Source: Caldicellulosiruptor danielii
GTDB lineage: Bacteria > Bacillota > Thermoanaerobacteria > Caldicellulosiruptorales > Caldicellulosiruptoraceae
Direction of reading: 5' to 3'
Assembly: GCF_034343125.1 (NCBI RefSeq)
Contig: NZ_CP139957.1
Coordinates: forward strand, 2,758,095 to 2,822,094
Length of the DNA: 64,000 nt
Below the pieces are notes generated by a model. The model did no database searches. It had not been told where the DNA came from and was given only the letters and a program-made list of their open reading frames with translations. The position numbers and the translations under genes are program-made. Of this stretch, positions 35,127-44,598 are shown in pieces; the stretch's first letter is position 1, and every line of letters starts with the position of its first letter.

Positions 35127-37133
35127 CTAACTTTTTTCTGAACCCATTGAAATTGAAGCAAGTTTGACAATGCCGTCATGGACATCTGAAAACTGGTCAA
35201 TCAGCTTGTCAACAACTTTTTTCTGATTCTGGAATATATCTCTTATTGACATGAGCACTTTAAAATACTGCGATATTGTCTGTGTCTGGCTTTTCAACAC
35301 ACTGTTTATGGTAAAAATCTTTTCTTGCTGTCTTGAAACTGTGTCTATGATATTTTCAATCTTTGTTTTTATCTGCTGGTTTGTCATCTCTATTCTTGAC
35401 AGCGATTCGGATGAGCGTTTTGCAACTTCAGTTCCGGTCTTTACAATCTCCAGAGCATTTTCGAGTTTGAAGCTTGTCTGGTCAAATGATAAAAGCCCGG
35501 CTTCAATCGCATCAAGAGATGACTTTGAAAGTGCGTTTGCTGACTGTGATAGCCTTGAAATCTCTGATGCTATTATCTCAAAAGTTGGAATATTCTGTTT
35601 TGCTGCTTCAATTGATGCATTTAGTGCAATTATCTTTATCCTTTCTGCAAGGCTTGAAATGCTCTGCGACATTCTTGCAATACTTTTAAAATCCTTTATT
35701 GCTTTTTCTAAATCCATTGCTACCTCTTCAATAGCTGAGTTTACGCTGTACATGTAATTTATCAGCATCTTTATAGACTCCTGTTCTCTTGATGTGGTGG
35801 TGTAGATTGTTGAAACCTCATTTTGTACTATCTTGAAAATATCAAACATTTTTTGAATCTGGCTTTCAAGTTCGGAAACCATTTGTGTTGTCTGTTCAAA
35901 TACCATCTTTTGATTTTCTGCCAAAGCTATAATCTCTTTTATTTGCTCGCCTGTTAATTTACTTGTCTTTGCAGAATCTGAGGCTATTTTGTTGAGTCTG
36001 TCGATGTACTGTTGTGTTGTGTCAAGGGTCTGTTCAATGCTGGTAGCATAGGCATGAACATTTTTGACCATACGCGAAAATTCCTGTGTCAAGAGTGAAA
36101 TCTCGTCCTTAGCTTCACCATCCACATTTATCTGGATGTCAAAGCTACCTGATGCAACTTTCTTTGCACTTTCTGCAAGTTTAATAATAGGTTTTGTTAT
36201 CCTGTTTGATACAAAAAGGCTCACAATTATAACAAGTATGAGTGTTGCAATTAACAGTAGAATTGAAAATCTTATAGATGCTCTGATAAAGTTTGAAACC
36301 ATCCCACTGATGCTAAATAGCGCTAACACTCCTGCTACATTCATCTTTTCACTTCTTCTGATGGGAAGAAGAATATAATGATAATTGCCATTTTTTGTAC
36401 TTGCTACAATATATTTGTACTGGCCAGAAAGTATTTTTTTTAAGTTTTGACTATCAATTAACTTTTCGTTTTTTGAAGAAGAGATTGCTGTGTTCAAATC
36501 TGACGAAAACACTGCTACGTCCATTTTGGTAAGCTGCGTGAGATTTTCAACAAACTTTTTGTCAAGCTTGTAGCCAACAATAATTGTGCCTATGACCTTC
36601 ATATTGTTTGCTGACATTTCAGTAACAATGTCTGATACAGACTTTACATACACCGTGCCATCTTCGCTTTGAACAGAAGTGTATTTTAGCCGTGCAAGCC
36701 CACATTTGACCAGGTAATCATCTTTCAGGTTATCACCAAATTTTGAAAGAATGTCGCTTCGACCTATTAAAATGCCCTTGTCGTCTGTAACAACAATCTG
36801 GTGTATTGACAGCTCGCTTGCAAGCGGTGATATTATCTGAATAACCTTGAGGTGATCTTTCTTTGCTAAAGCTTCCCTCAGTTTCGGATTAGATGATATT
36901 AGTATGCTGTAGTCGAGTGAGAGTTTGCAAAGCCTTTCTATCTCACGAAGGGCAATATTTTTTGCACTTTCAAGCCTTGTTTTTATCTCTTTTTTTGCAT
37001 CTTTCTGGATTAGAGAGAGGGAAAATATAAGAAATATTGCAATTGGTATAAGAGAGATTATTACAAACCAGGACATTATTCGTGTCTTTAACGAACCTGA
37101 CAGTTTTTTAAAACCTATTTTTAACACATTCAT
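35127..37133 (-). CDS. Methyl-accepting chemotaxis-like protein with divergent signalling tip
   Basis: A 668-residue protein. Membrane helix 1 (WFVIISLIPIAIFLIFSLSL, about 22-42), an extracellular Cache-like sensor (about 45-275, VVTDDKGILIGRSDI), membrane helix 2 (LLLIATLILVIIVSLFVSN), a HAMP segment (RITKPIIKLAESAKKVASGS) and a long coiled-coil cytoplasmic domain. The tip reads KIIALNASIEAAKQNIPTFE, then IIASEISRLSQSA, where typical receptors have NLLALNASIEAARAGE, then GRGFAVVADEVRKLA: the glycine-rich turn is shortened and changed. It may couple to a non-standard partner; no che genes are in the window. Confidence 0.85.
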   Translation of the reverse strand: MNVLKIGFKKLSGSLKTRIMSWFVIISLIPIAIFLIFSLSLIQKDAKKEIKTRLESAKNIALREIERLCKLSLDYSILISSNPKLREALAKKDHLKVIQIISPLASELSIHQIVVTDDKGILIGRSDILSKFGDNLKDDYLVKCGLARLKYTSVQSEDGTVYVKSVSDIVTEMSANNMKVIGTIIVGYKLDKKFVENLTQLTKMDVAVFSSDLNTAISSSKNEKLIDSQNLKKILSGQYKYIVASTKNGNYHYILLPIRRSEKMNVAGVLALFSISGMVSNFIRASIRFSILLLIATLILVIIVSLFVSNRITKPIIKLAESAKKVASGSFDIQINVDGEAKDEISLLTQEFSRMVKNVHAYATSIEQTLDTTQQYIDRLNKIASDSAKTSKLTGEQIKEIIALAENQKMVFEQTTQMVSELESQIQKMFDIFKIVQNEVSTIYTTTSREQESIKMLINYMYSVNSAIEEVAMDLEKAIKDFKSIARMSQSISSLAERIKIIALNASIEAAKQNIPTFEIIASEISRLSQSANALSKSSLDAIEAGLLSFDQTSFKLENALEIVKTGTEVAKRSSESLSRIEMTNQQIKTKIENIIDTVSRQQEKIFTINSVLKSQTQTISQYFKVLMSIRDIFQNQKKVVDKLIDQFSDVHDGIVKLASISMGSEKS

Positions 37134-37310
37134 TTTATGTGCCTCAGCTCCTTCTTTGGTTTTTCCAGTATGAATTTTACTTCTTTTTTGTTAAAGCTTT
37201 ATTTTGATAATGTTAAATTGTTGTTAAAATCCATCCTCTGATTCGTGGTGATATTCTCTTAAAATGTGGTATCATTAAACTGTAGAAATTCTTTTTAACT
37301 GGGTGATTTT

Positions 37311-38321
37311 ATGAAAATGTTTGCTAAAAAATGCTATTTATTGAGATGTCTTGTGTTGCTTTTGGCGGCAATATTCTTTGTAAACATAGTCATGGGTCTG
37401 GCAGGCAAAAGTGCTTTTTCTTTTGCAAGTCAACAAAAAAGAGATGTTTACATGTTTTGTCCGAGATCAATATTTGATAAGGTTTATTCAGATGTTGAAA
37501 TACAAATATTTAAGAGCCCTTTTGATTTTCCATTTTATGTGTCAAAAAATCCTTCAGATTTTTTCATTGCCGCATTTGAAAATGACAGGCTAATATTTTA
37601 TTATACAAATTCAAGGCTGTTTGCTGGATTTTCAAACATAAAGATTGGTACCACAGTTGAAAAGGTTAAAAAATCGAGGCTTTCTTTTGTCGATAGATTT
37701 GCAATAGTCAGAGGAAATTCAACGTATACCTATAATGACAACAATTTGGGGCAAAACTATGACGTTTCAATTGTGAAAAACTCATACTATCTTTTTCTAT
37801 TTTACGACAGAATTGTAAATCCAAATGTGGTTTGTGGCATTTTCATGGTGAAAAAGAGCCTGTGGGATGAGTTTTTGTTAAATGAGCACCCTATTTCTTC
37901 AAAAAAGAATGTTGTGCAAAGTCTGATTTTCTCTCTTGAAAAGATACAATTGCTTCATCTAAATTCAATAAGAGCTTACTTGCAAAAACCATACTTTGTT
38001 TTTTCAGACAATCTATCTAAGCTTGCACGGGTTCATTCACAGAACATGGCAAAATACAACTTCTTTTCTCACACAGACAGCTTCGGCAAAACTCCTCAAG
38101 ATAGGTTCAAATCTGCAGGGATATTATATCTTAAGCTTGGGGAGAATATTGCGATGGGAACAAAGCTGCTTCCGTTTTTCGCAAACCATCTTCTTTTGAA
38201 CTCGAAAGGACATCGCCAAAACATTGAAGGTAATTTTGAGATTGTTGGAGCTGGATGCGCTTTGGACCCAAACTATGAGAATGTGTATTATACACAAGAC
38301 TTTGCTGTGCTGAGAGACTGA
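37311..38321 (+). CDS. Secreted CAP (SCP/PR1)-domain protein
   Basis: A 336-residue protein with an N-terminal membrane/signal segment (LVLLLAAIFFVNIVMGLAG). The first half is like the CAP-associated domain of YlbC-type proteins (KIGTTVEKVKKSR). The C-terminal CAP domain (about residues 215-335) has LARVHSQNMAKYNFFSHTDS, GENIAMG, GHRQNIEGNFEIVGAG and YYTQDF. Exported CAP proteins of spore formers often act at the wall or spore coat; the activity is not defined. A TGGTATCAT extended -10 lies near 37268. Confidence 0.88.
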   Translation: MKMFAKKCYLLRCLVLLLAAIFFVNIVMGLAGKSAFSFASQQKRDVYMFCPRSIFDKVYSDVEIQIFKSPFDFPFYVSKNPSDFFIAAFENDRLIFYYTNSRLFAGFSNIKIGTTVEKVKKSRLSFVDRFAIVRGNSTYTYNDNNLGQNYDVSIVKNSYYLFLFYDRIVNPNVVCGIFMVKKSLWDEFLLNEHPISSKKNVVQSLIFSLEKIQLLHLNSIRAYLQKPYFVFSDNLSKLARVHSQNMAKYNFFSHTDSFGKTPQDRFKSAGILYLKLGENIAMGTKLLPFFANHLLLNSKGHRQNIEGNFEIVGAGCALDPNYENVYYTQDFAVLRD

Positions 38322-38353
38322 AAGACATGCGCCTGTTTAGGGTAAAAAACAAA

Positions 38354-38405
38354 GAGCCACAGGTAGTTTTGGCCTTGATAGTATCTGTGGCTTTTTGTCT
38401 TTTTT
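38354..38405 (+). terminator. Intrinsic terminator of the CAP gene
   Basis: AGCCACAG pairs with CTGTGGCT, followed by TTTTGTCTTTTTT. Confidence 0.75.
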
Positions 38406-38438
38406 AATATTAAAATTAAACAAACCTGTCAGCGAACC

Positions 38439-39276
38439 TTATATCTCGATTTTCACATGCCTTGCAACGTGGCAGCATATATTCACTGCAACTGGAAGTC
38501 CGGCAATGTGTGTTGGAAACTCTTCAATGAAAACATCAAGCGCAGTTGTTTTGCCACCGAACCCTTCAGGTCCTATCCCAAGAGAGTTTATTTTCTCAAG
38601 AAGCCTTTCTTCAAGCTCTGCTAAGTACTTTTTGTGGTGCCTCTGCCCTACTTTTCTCAGAAGCGCTCTTTTCGACAAAAGAGCTGCAAGTTCGAATGTC
38701 CCCCCAATGCCCACCCCCACCAAAATTGGGCGGACACGGGTCAGAACCAGCTTTTTTGACCGTTTCAACAACAAATTTTTCAATCCCCTCAACACCATCA
38801 GCAGGTGTCAGCATACAAATCGCGCTTTTATTTTCACTTCCAAATCCTTTTGGCATAAAATGAATTGTAATTTTATCGCCCGGTACCATGTCAAAGTGGA
38901 TAATGGCAGGTGTGTTGTCGCCTGTATTCTCTCTTTCAATCGGGCTTTTTACCATTGACTTTCGAAGGTAAAAGTCTGTATAAGCTCTTGAGACTGCTCT
39001 GTTTATTGCACCTTTTAAAGAACCTTCAACAAACACATCCTCACCTATCTGAACAAAAAACACTGCAGCACCTGTGTCCTGGCAAATGGGTCGCATTTTT
39101 TGCTGTGCAAGGTCAATGTTTTTTAAAAGATTTTCTAATGTTAATTTTGCAATTCCCTCTTCAAAATATTTTGCCTTGTTTAGAGCATCAACAACATCGT
39201 CTGGCAGGATGCATACCGCTTTGTTTATTGCTTCATAAACCTTTTGCTCAATGATTTCAGACTTAACAACTCTCAT
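38439..39276 (-). pseudogene. Class I fumarate hydratase alpha (N-terminal) subunit, frameshifted as sequenced
   Basis: From ATG 39276 the frame has MRPICQDTGAAVFFVQIG with the cluster-binding Cys, SPIERENTGDNTPAIIHFDM and AGSDPCPP. One extra A at CCGCCCAATTTTGG (about 38724-38737) shifts it to a false frame (NFGGGGHWGD). Dropping it gives PPILVGVGIGGTFELAALLS, then KRALLRKVGQ, IGPEGFGGKTTALDV and VNICCHVARHVKIEI, ending at 38439. The product would be about 279 residues, normal for this subunit of iron-sulfur fumarase / L(+)-tartrate dehydratase. The beta subunit gene is not adjacent. Sequence error is likely. Confidence 0.85.
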
Positions 39277-39316
39277 TTCTTTTCATTTCTCCCTTTTGTT
39301 ATTAAAATTAAAATAT

Positions 39317-39946
39317 TTATATCTTCAGGTACTGTCTCATGAGCATCACAATTATATTGTTCTCATACAAAAACTCAGCAAACATAGAAGTTTTTATAAC
39401 CTTCTGGGCTGTCTTGAAAATCTCTGCGTTTGGAAAAAAGTAGAGAATTGAAAATGCTATGTAGATGATTATAAGCGCCACGGTCACACCCGCTAAAAGC
39501 CCTAAAAATCCGTCCACCTGACCCACAACCGGTACTTTTCTCATAAACCCAATGGCCATCTTCAAAGCTGAGATTACAATTTTTGTTGCTACAAATATCA
39601 AAATCATGGCAATAAAATTGGCAAGAACAACTGCTGCAGCATCCTGTAAGGTTCTGTTGAGCGCTTCTTGTGCTTGTATTATTGCACCTTTAAAAAGCTG
39701 AGGCACTGTTGGTAAAATATCGTCCTTTATAACAACCTTTTGTCTCACAAAGCTATAGATAGCCTCTTTAAGAAGCGGTGATTGAAGTATAAAACCGCTT
39801 ACAAACTTATATCCAAGCACTGCAACAAACCACGAGATTATGTACGACCCTATATCAAATGCCATCCTGAGCACACCTTTTTTGTACCCAACCCAGCTGC
39901 CTATCAAAATTACCGCAAGTACTACCAAGTCGGCTGTGTTTGGCAT
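39317..39946 (-). CDS. CvpA-family membrane protein
   Basis: 209 residues from ATG 39946 (GGTGG upstream; the earlier ATG at 39988 is inside the preceding gene's end). Four membrane helices, with VVLAVILIGSWVGYKKGVLR at the start and KVPVVGQVDGFLGLLAGVTV as the family signature. CvpA proteins are linked to colicin V production and envelope homeostasis. It follows the DUF5711-like gene by 7 bp. Confidence 0.85.
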   Translation of the reverse strand: MPNTADLVVLAVILIGSWVGYKKGVLRMAFDIGSYIISWFVAVLGYKFVSGFILQSPLLKEAIYSFVRQKVVIKDDILPTVPQLFKGAIIQAQEALNRTLQDAAAVVLANFIAMILIFVATKIVISALKMAIGFMRKVPVVGQVDGFLGLLAGVTVALIIIYIAFSILYFFPNAEIFKTAQKVIKTSMFAEFLYENNIIVMLMRQYLKI

Positions 39947-39953
39947 ATTGATG

Positions 39954-40991
39954 TTACCACCTTTCCTTGTAACACTCAATTCTATCATTAAATATATAGT
40001 ATAACTTGTCCTGGCTTAGAACTGCTTTTACAAATCCGTATGAAGGAACTTTGAGCTGTTTTAATCTGTTTAGGTTCAAAGAGTAAATCTCTACTCTGCT
40101 TCCTTTTGTCACTACTATCTTGTCTTTTGTTGCTGCAGCCCAATCAAAATTTTGCAGATTTTTGAGTAAAAACCTGTCTGTGTACTTGTTATAAACAAAT
40201 ATACTTTTAGTTGTCCACAAAACTTCTGGATTTCCCACAGCAGGCTGTGGCGTGCCTGTGAGAGTAAATGATTGTTTCTTTTTCTGAAGCTGCAGGTCGT
40301 AAACACTGAGTGTCTTTCCATCCCACACGGTAATATAGTTTTGTATCACAAAAAGTTTTTTTACTTTTGAAAAGGTGGCAGGGAGCACTTTTGACATATA
40401 TACTCCTCTTTTGTCTATGTGCGATATAGCTAAATCCCCTGTTGAAGTGCTTTTAACTATGGCTACTGCAAATTCTCCTGCAATGTCAAAGTCTATCACC
40501 TTTTCGTTTAGTTTTGCTGAAAAAAGAATGTTTTGATTGTTGTCATAGGCAATAAGATAGTTTTCATTGCTATTTGAGAGAAGAACACAAACCTTGCCGC
40601 TTTTTACTTTAACATCTTTAATTGCTACAGGGTACATTATATCTTTTTGCTCAGATGCTGTTATTATGTGAAGATATTTTCCGCCCAAGACGTATGCCAC
40701 TGCAACTTGCCCGTCTGAGTATCCTTTGTGGTTCTGGTACGTAACTTTTGTCCACTTTATAGTGTCGCTATTCAAAATGCCTATCTTGCCCCTGAAAATC
40801 ACAGCAATACCATCTTTCATTGGTAGAGCATCTTCATAGAATCTTATGTTTGGATATGTCTTTATGTATTCAAATCTCATGAGCATGTATGGGCTCAAAA
40901 ACTCTACTCCATAGAGATTAAGACTCAGAACTACAGAAACAATAATCGCAGCTATAACAATTAACTTATATATAAATTTCAAAAGTTTCAT
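39954..40991 (-). CDS. DUF5711-like membrane-anchored protein
   Basis: A 345-residue protein with one N-terminal membrane helix (LIVIAAIIVSVVLSLNLYG) and an extracellular part of repeated short beta strands (GIAVIFRGKIGILNSDTIKW, VKVKSGKVCVLLSNSNENYL, DFDIAGEFAVAIVKSTSTG), like a beta-propeller. The family name is given from the overall pattern and operon with CvpA. The function is unknown. Confidence 0.6.
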   Translation of the reverse strand: MKLLKFIYKLIVIAAIIVSVVLSLNLYGVEFLSPYMLMRFEYIKTYPNIRFYEDALPMKDGIAVIFRGKIGILNSDTIKWTKVTYQNHKGYSDGQVAVAYVLGGKYLHIITASEQKDIMYPVAIKDVKVKSGKVCVLLSNSNENYLIAYDNNQNILFSAKLNEKVIDFDIAGEFAVAIVKSTSTGDLAISHIDKRGVYMSKVLPATFSKVKKLFVIQNYITVWDGKTLSVYDLQLQKKKQSFTLTGTPQPAVGNPEVLWTTKSIFVYNKYTDRFLLKNLQNFDWAAATKDKIVVTKGSRVEIYSLNLNRLKQLKVPSYGFVKAVLSQDKLYYIFNDRIECYKERW

Positions 40992-41009
40992 CCTGCTTTC
41001 CCACGCTTT

Positions 41010-42107
41010 TTACACCTTTTCAATCATCAAAACAGCAATATCATCGTCTATGTCAGACACAAAGTTTCTCACATCTCTTATCAAAAGCTCTGTATTGATA
41101 TTCTTAATATTCAGAATTCTTTTTATGAGCCTCTTTTTGCCATACATCTCACCCTGTTTGTTCTTGCTCTCAATAAGCCCATCTGAGTAGAAAATTAGCT
41201 TGTCGTTTCTCTCAAGAATTATCTGTTTCATTTCAAATCCCTGTTCAAGGTCAATTGACGCAATAGGCTGCCCTTTCATCGAAAACATCTTGACCTTTTT
41301 GTTTGCCTTGACCAAAATGGGCTCTGTCACATGCCCCGCGCTAATCATGATAACTTTTCCGCTTTGTTTTTCCAAAATACCAAGCACTATTGTGATGTAT
41401 ATCTCGCTTGGAAAGTTCATCTCTATAAAATCCAAAAGAACTCCTTTCATTATCTCCTGAGCACTTGAGTTTATGTATGTGTGAGCGTTTTTGATGATGC
41501 TTTGCTTGACAAATATTGTTACCATTGATGCCAAAAGTCCGTGCCCTGCCACATCTGCAACATAGAAAACTATTCTGTCGTCTATATTGATGACGTCCAA
41601 AAAGTCTCCACCAAGTCTTTCGCATGGCTTGTATGTATATGTAATTCTGTACCCTTCAATCTTTGGTATAACCGGAAGAAGAGACTGCTGAAGCCTTTTT
41701 GCAAACTCCAAATCACGTCTCAGGATTTCATTCTGACGCCTTAGCCTCTCTTCAATCTTTCTCTGCTCTGTGATATCTCTGAATACTTCAACAGTACCAA
41801 TCACTTTTCCATCCTCGTTGTGAATTGGTGAGCTTATGACATAATAGAACTTGTCTTTGTGCTGGGCATACTTCATAAACCTTGAATTTTCTCTCATCGC
41901 TCTTATTGCAATACAGTCTTCACACCGCGAGTCTTTGCAGAAAAGTTCATAGCATTTTTTGCCTGTCTGATCGCCAAACTCCTCTTTCATTTTTGCATTG
42001 CAAAATATAACAACTCCATCTATGTCAATGACCCTGACAAGGTCAAGCATTCCATTTAAAATGCTCTCATAGAAGTTTTTTGAAAACTCTATTTTTTGAT
42101 AACCCAT
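41010..42107 (-). CDS. PAS domain PP2C-type (SpoIIE/RsbU-like) serine phosphatase
   Basis: 365 residues from ATG 42107 (GGGGAG 5-6 bp upstream). A PAS domain (about 10-120) carries a cysteine group CKDSRCEDCIAI that could bind a metal or sense redox. A coiled linker (RRQNEILRRDLEFAKRLQQS) leads to the phosphatase domain: RLGGDFLDVINID, VADVAGHGLLASM, ISAGHVTEPIL, LIFYSDGLIESKN and DIDDDIAVLMI hold the metal-binding acidic residues. Such enzymes dephosphorylate anti-anti-sigma factors; no partner is in the window. Confidence 0.9.
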   Translation of the reverse strand: MGYQKIEFSKNFYESILNGMLDLVRVIDIDGVVIFCNAKMKEEFGDQTGKKCYELFCKDSRCEDCIAIRAMRENSRFMKYAQHKDKFYYVISSPIHNEDGKVIGTVEVFRDITEQRKIEERLRRQNEILRRDLEFAKRLQQSLLPVIPKIEGYRITYTYKPCERLGGDFLDVINIDDRIVFYVADVAGHGLLASMVTIFVKQSIIKNAHTYINSSAQEIMKGVLLDFIEMNFPSEIYITIVLGILEKQSGKVIMISAGHVTEPILVKANKKVKMFSMKGQPIASIDLEQGFEMKQIILERNDKLIFYSDGLIESKNKQGEMYGKKRLIKRILNIKNINTELLIRDVRNFVSDIDDDIAVLMIEKV

Positions 42108-42173
42108 TTTTCTCCCCGCCAATGACAATCTTTACATCATTGGCAGGTGCCCTCCCTTCTTTTGTGATATTCT

Positions 42174-42686
42174 TTACTCTTTTATTTCCTTCGAGATGTA
42201 GCTTTTTCTTGCAATGTCGATTGCCTGCATCTCTTCTGCAGAAAGCGGGTACTTAGAAAACCCATTTTCAACTGGTTTTGCAAATACACTGCAGCCCTCT
42301 CTTGAGTATATGCTGTTAATCACAACCCCTGTGTCAAACTCGTCAAGAAGTGCAAGAGCAAAACTGAGCTTGCTGCCAACATTCTCAAATGCATCATACC
42401 TGACAATGCCCACCTTTTTTATGCACAGCTTTGTATTCTCACTCAATACCCTGTGACTTTTTGTCAATGTTTTGATTACCTCTTCAAAGTACTCAACCTT
42501 TTCATTTGTTTGTTTTATTATCTGCTCTAAACTTTCGAAATCCTGATTTGATGTAAGGTCAAGAAACCTTCTTTTAAGATTTTTATTCTTTGCAAGCTCT
42601 ATCAAAAGTGCAATGAAAAGTGCCGTGTTAAGAACAAGAAAGAAGATAATTATCTCTGATGTATACTGAGTTAAAAAACTTTTCAT
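42174..42686 (-). CDS. DUF4446 family membrane protein
   Basis: 170 residues: one membrane helix (IIIFFLVLNTALFIALLIEL), a coiled-coil (ESLEQIIKQTNEKVEYFEEV), then the domain core IKKVGIVRYDAFENVGSKLS, FALALLDEF, GVVINSIYSREGCSVFAKPV. This gene is regularly next to parB near the origin in Firmicutes, as here; its role is not known. Confidence 0.88.
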   Translation of the reverse strand: MKSFLTQYTSEIIIFFLVLNTALFIALLIELAKNKNLKRRFLDLTSNQDFESLEQIIKQTNEKVEYFEEVIKTLTKSHRVLSENTKLCIKKVGIVRYDAFENVGSKLSFALALLDEFDTGVVINSIYSREGCSVFAKPVENGFSKYPLSAEEMQAIDIARKSYISKEIKE

Positions 42687-42730
42687 GCGTTTGCCCCCTT
42701 GACTTCTTTCTTCAACTTGTTAAACTAAAA

Positions 42731-42746
42731 TGTTCCACGTGGAACA
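42731..42746. promoter_or_regulatory. parS: parS centromere site 1
   Basis: TGTTCCACGTGGAACA is a perfect palindrome one base from the B. subtilis parS consensus TGTTNCACGTGAAACA. It lies 32 bp downstream of parB. Confidence 0.93.
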
Positions 42747-42778
42747 TTGCAGTGTTAGTTTTTAATCCCCGAAATGTT

Positions 42779-43635
42779 TTACGGCATGAGTATAGAAATT
42801 ATCTTTTCAAGTTCCTCATCTGATGAAAATTCTATTTCTATTTTACCTCTATTTCTCTTTTTCTGAATCCTTACCTTTAACCCAAATAGTTTCATGAGAT
42901 TTTCTTCAATCTCACGAATAACCTCACTTTCAACCTCAAACTCCTTTTTTTCATCGTTTGATTTTATAATACTTTCAAGCTCTCTTACACTCATATTCTT
43001 TTCAACAACAAGCTGAGCAAGTTTTTCCCTTTGGTCCTCGTCAACAATCGAGAGCAACACCTTTGCGTGACCCTCTGAAATTTTACCTTCAATTATAAGG
43101 TCAATAATCTTTTTACCAAGATTTAGTATACGAAGAGTGTTTGCAACTTTTGAACGCGAAATGCCAAGTCTTTTTGAAAGCTGCTCTTGTGTATATCCAA
43201 ACTCATCCATGAGTCTTTTAAAAGCAAGAGCCTTTTCAAATGGATTTAGGTCTTTTCTCTGGATATTTTCAATCAGAGCAATTTCTAAGGGATTCTCAAA
43301 CTCTTTCACTATACACTTAACCTTTTGAACACCTGCAATTTTGCAGGCTCTGAGCCTTCTTTCACCAGCAATTAAAATATATTTGTCTCCTTTTTTTGAA
43401 CAACAAGAGGCTGTATTAGCCCAACACTTTTTATTGAGTCTGCAAGTTCCTCTATATCTTCTTCATTAAAAATTTTTCTCGGCTGATTTTCTGATAGGTC
43501 TATCAAATCAATATCAATCTCTTCAATTCTCTCTATATCTTCCTTTTTTGACTCTTCAATATCTAAATTTTTATCTGTGCTTACTACACCCTCCCCAAAC
43601 AGGGCATCAAGCCCCCTGCCAAGTCTCTTTTTCAT
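42779..43635 (-). pseudogene. parB: Chromosome-partitioning protein ParB/Spo0J (frameshifted as sequenced)
   Basis: ATG 43635 follows the parA stop directly. RLGRGLDALFGEG and DLSENQPRKIFNEEDIEELA are ParB. At VVQKK, a run of seven A residues (about 43391-43397) leads to a false stop; with eight A residues the frame continues GDKYILIAGERRLRACKIAG and on into KEFENPLEIALIENIQRKDL, the helix-turn-helix YTQEQLSKRLGISRSKVANT and the C-terminal dimer domain, ending at 42779. The GERRLRAC box is the CTPase/parS-loading motif. Because parB is important and all else is intact, a one-base read error is more likely than gene loss. Confidence 0.9.
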
Positions 43636-44424
43636 CTATATTGCACCTCTTGAAATACTTTTTTCTATCCTATTTATGTACTCCTCAGCAAGTTCAATGT
43701 ATGCCTTTGCACCTTTTGATTCAGGGTCATATATTATCCCTGGAAGACCAAATGAAGGTGCTTCTGATAACCTTACATTTCGAGGAATTATACTCAAAAA
43801 AACCTTCTGACCAAAAAATCTTTTTACCTCCTCAACAACCTCCAAGGAAAGGTTTGTTCTTGAGTCAAACATAGTAAGAACAACACCATCAATTTCTAAG
43901 TTTTTGTTTAGATGTTTTCTCACAAGCGATATTGTATTAGAAAGCTGACTTAAGCCTTCTAAGGCATAATATTCGCACTGGATTGGAATAATCACAGAGT
44001 CAGCAGCAGCCAAAGCGTTTAAAGTCAAAAGCCCTAAGGAAGGTGGACAGTCAATAAAGATGTAATCATATTCATCCTTTATTTTTTCAATTGCATCTTT
44101 TAATCTAAACTCTCTTGCAATCATTGATACAAGCTCAATCTCAGCACCGGCAAGGTTAACATTAGCAGGAAGAATGTTCAAATTTTCAAATTTATTCTTT
44201 ATAATAGCTTCTTGAGCTGAACAGTTGCCAATCAAAACATCGTATGTTGTTCTTATAAGTGATTTCTTGTCAATTCCAAAACCACTTGTGAGATTGCCCT
44301 GTGGGTCACAATCAACTGCTAAAACCTTTTTCCCTATTTTGCCAATTGCAGCAGATAAATTTACACAAGTTGTTGTTTTTCCAACACCACCTTTTTGGTT
44401 AACAATTGCAACAGTTCTTGCCAT
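43636..44424 (-). CDS. parA: Chromosome-partitioning ATPase ParA/Soj
   Basis: 262 residues from ATG 44424 (AGGAAG 9 bp upstream). Deviant Walker A VNQKGGVGKTTTCVNL, Walker A' YIFIDCPPSLGLLTLNA and VIIPIQCEYYALEGLSQL are all intact. It uses ATP to position ParB-parS and, in Bacillus, controls DnaA. Its stop codon touches the parB start, so the two form one operon. Confidence 0.96.
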   Translation of the reverse strand: MARTVAIVNQKGGVGKTTTCVNLSAAIGKIGKKVLAVDCDPQGNLTSGFGIDKKSLIRTTYDVLIGNCSAQEAIIKNKFENLNILPANVNLAGAEIELVSMIAREFRLKDAIEKIKDEYDYIFIDCPPSLGLLTLNALAAADSVIIPIQCEYYALEGLSQLSNTISLVRKHLNKNLEIDGVVLTMFDSRTNLSLEVVEEVKRFFGQKVFLSIIPRNVRLSEAPSFGLPGIIYDPESKGAKAYIELAEEYINRIEKSISRGAI

Positions 44425-44470
44425 TTTCAACTTCCTACTTTGAGTTTTTAAATAAATTATATCACAAGAA

Positions 44471-44486
44471 TGTTCCACGTGGAACA
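44471..44486. promoter_or_regulatory. parS: parS centromere site 2
   Basis: A second identical TGTTCCACGTGGAACA, 47 bp upstream of parA and 32 bp before the promoter of the Rpn gene. Confidence 0.93.
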
Positions 44487-44517
44487 TTTGATTAATATTT
44501 TATTATGCAAATTAAAG

Positions 44518-44526
44518 TGGTATAAT
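44518..44526 (+). promoter_or_regulatory. Extended -10 promoter of Rpn copy 4
   Basis: TGGTATAAT, the same element as before copies 2 and 3. Confidence 0.6.
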
Positions 44527-44598
44527 ATAATTGGAGTATTTAAAGTTTTGAAAAATATTGTGTTTCTTTTTAGAAACTAAGGAAAGGAAGTAGTCAAA

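Noticed and set aside
34943..35200. An 85-codon minus-strand frame overlapping the chemoreceptor end
   Set aside because: It starts inside the chemoreceptor gene in another frame and has no ribosome site or family likeness.
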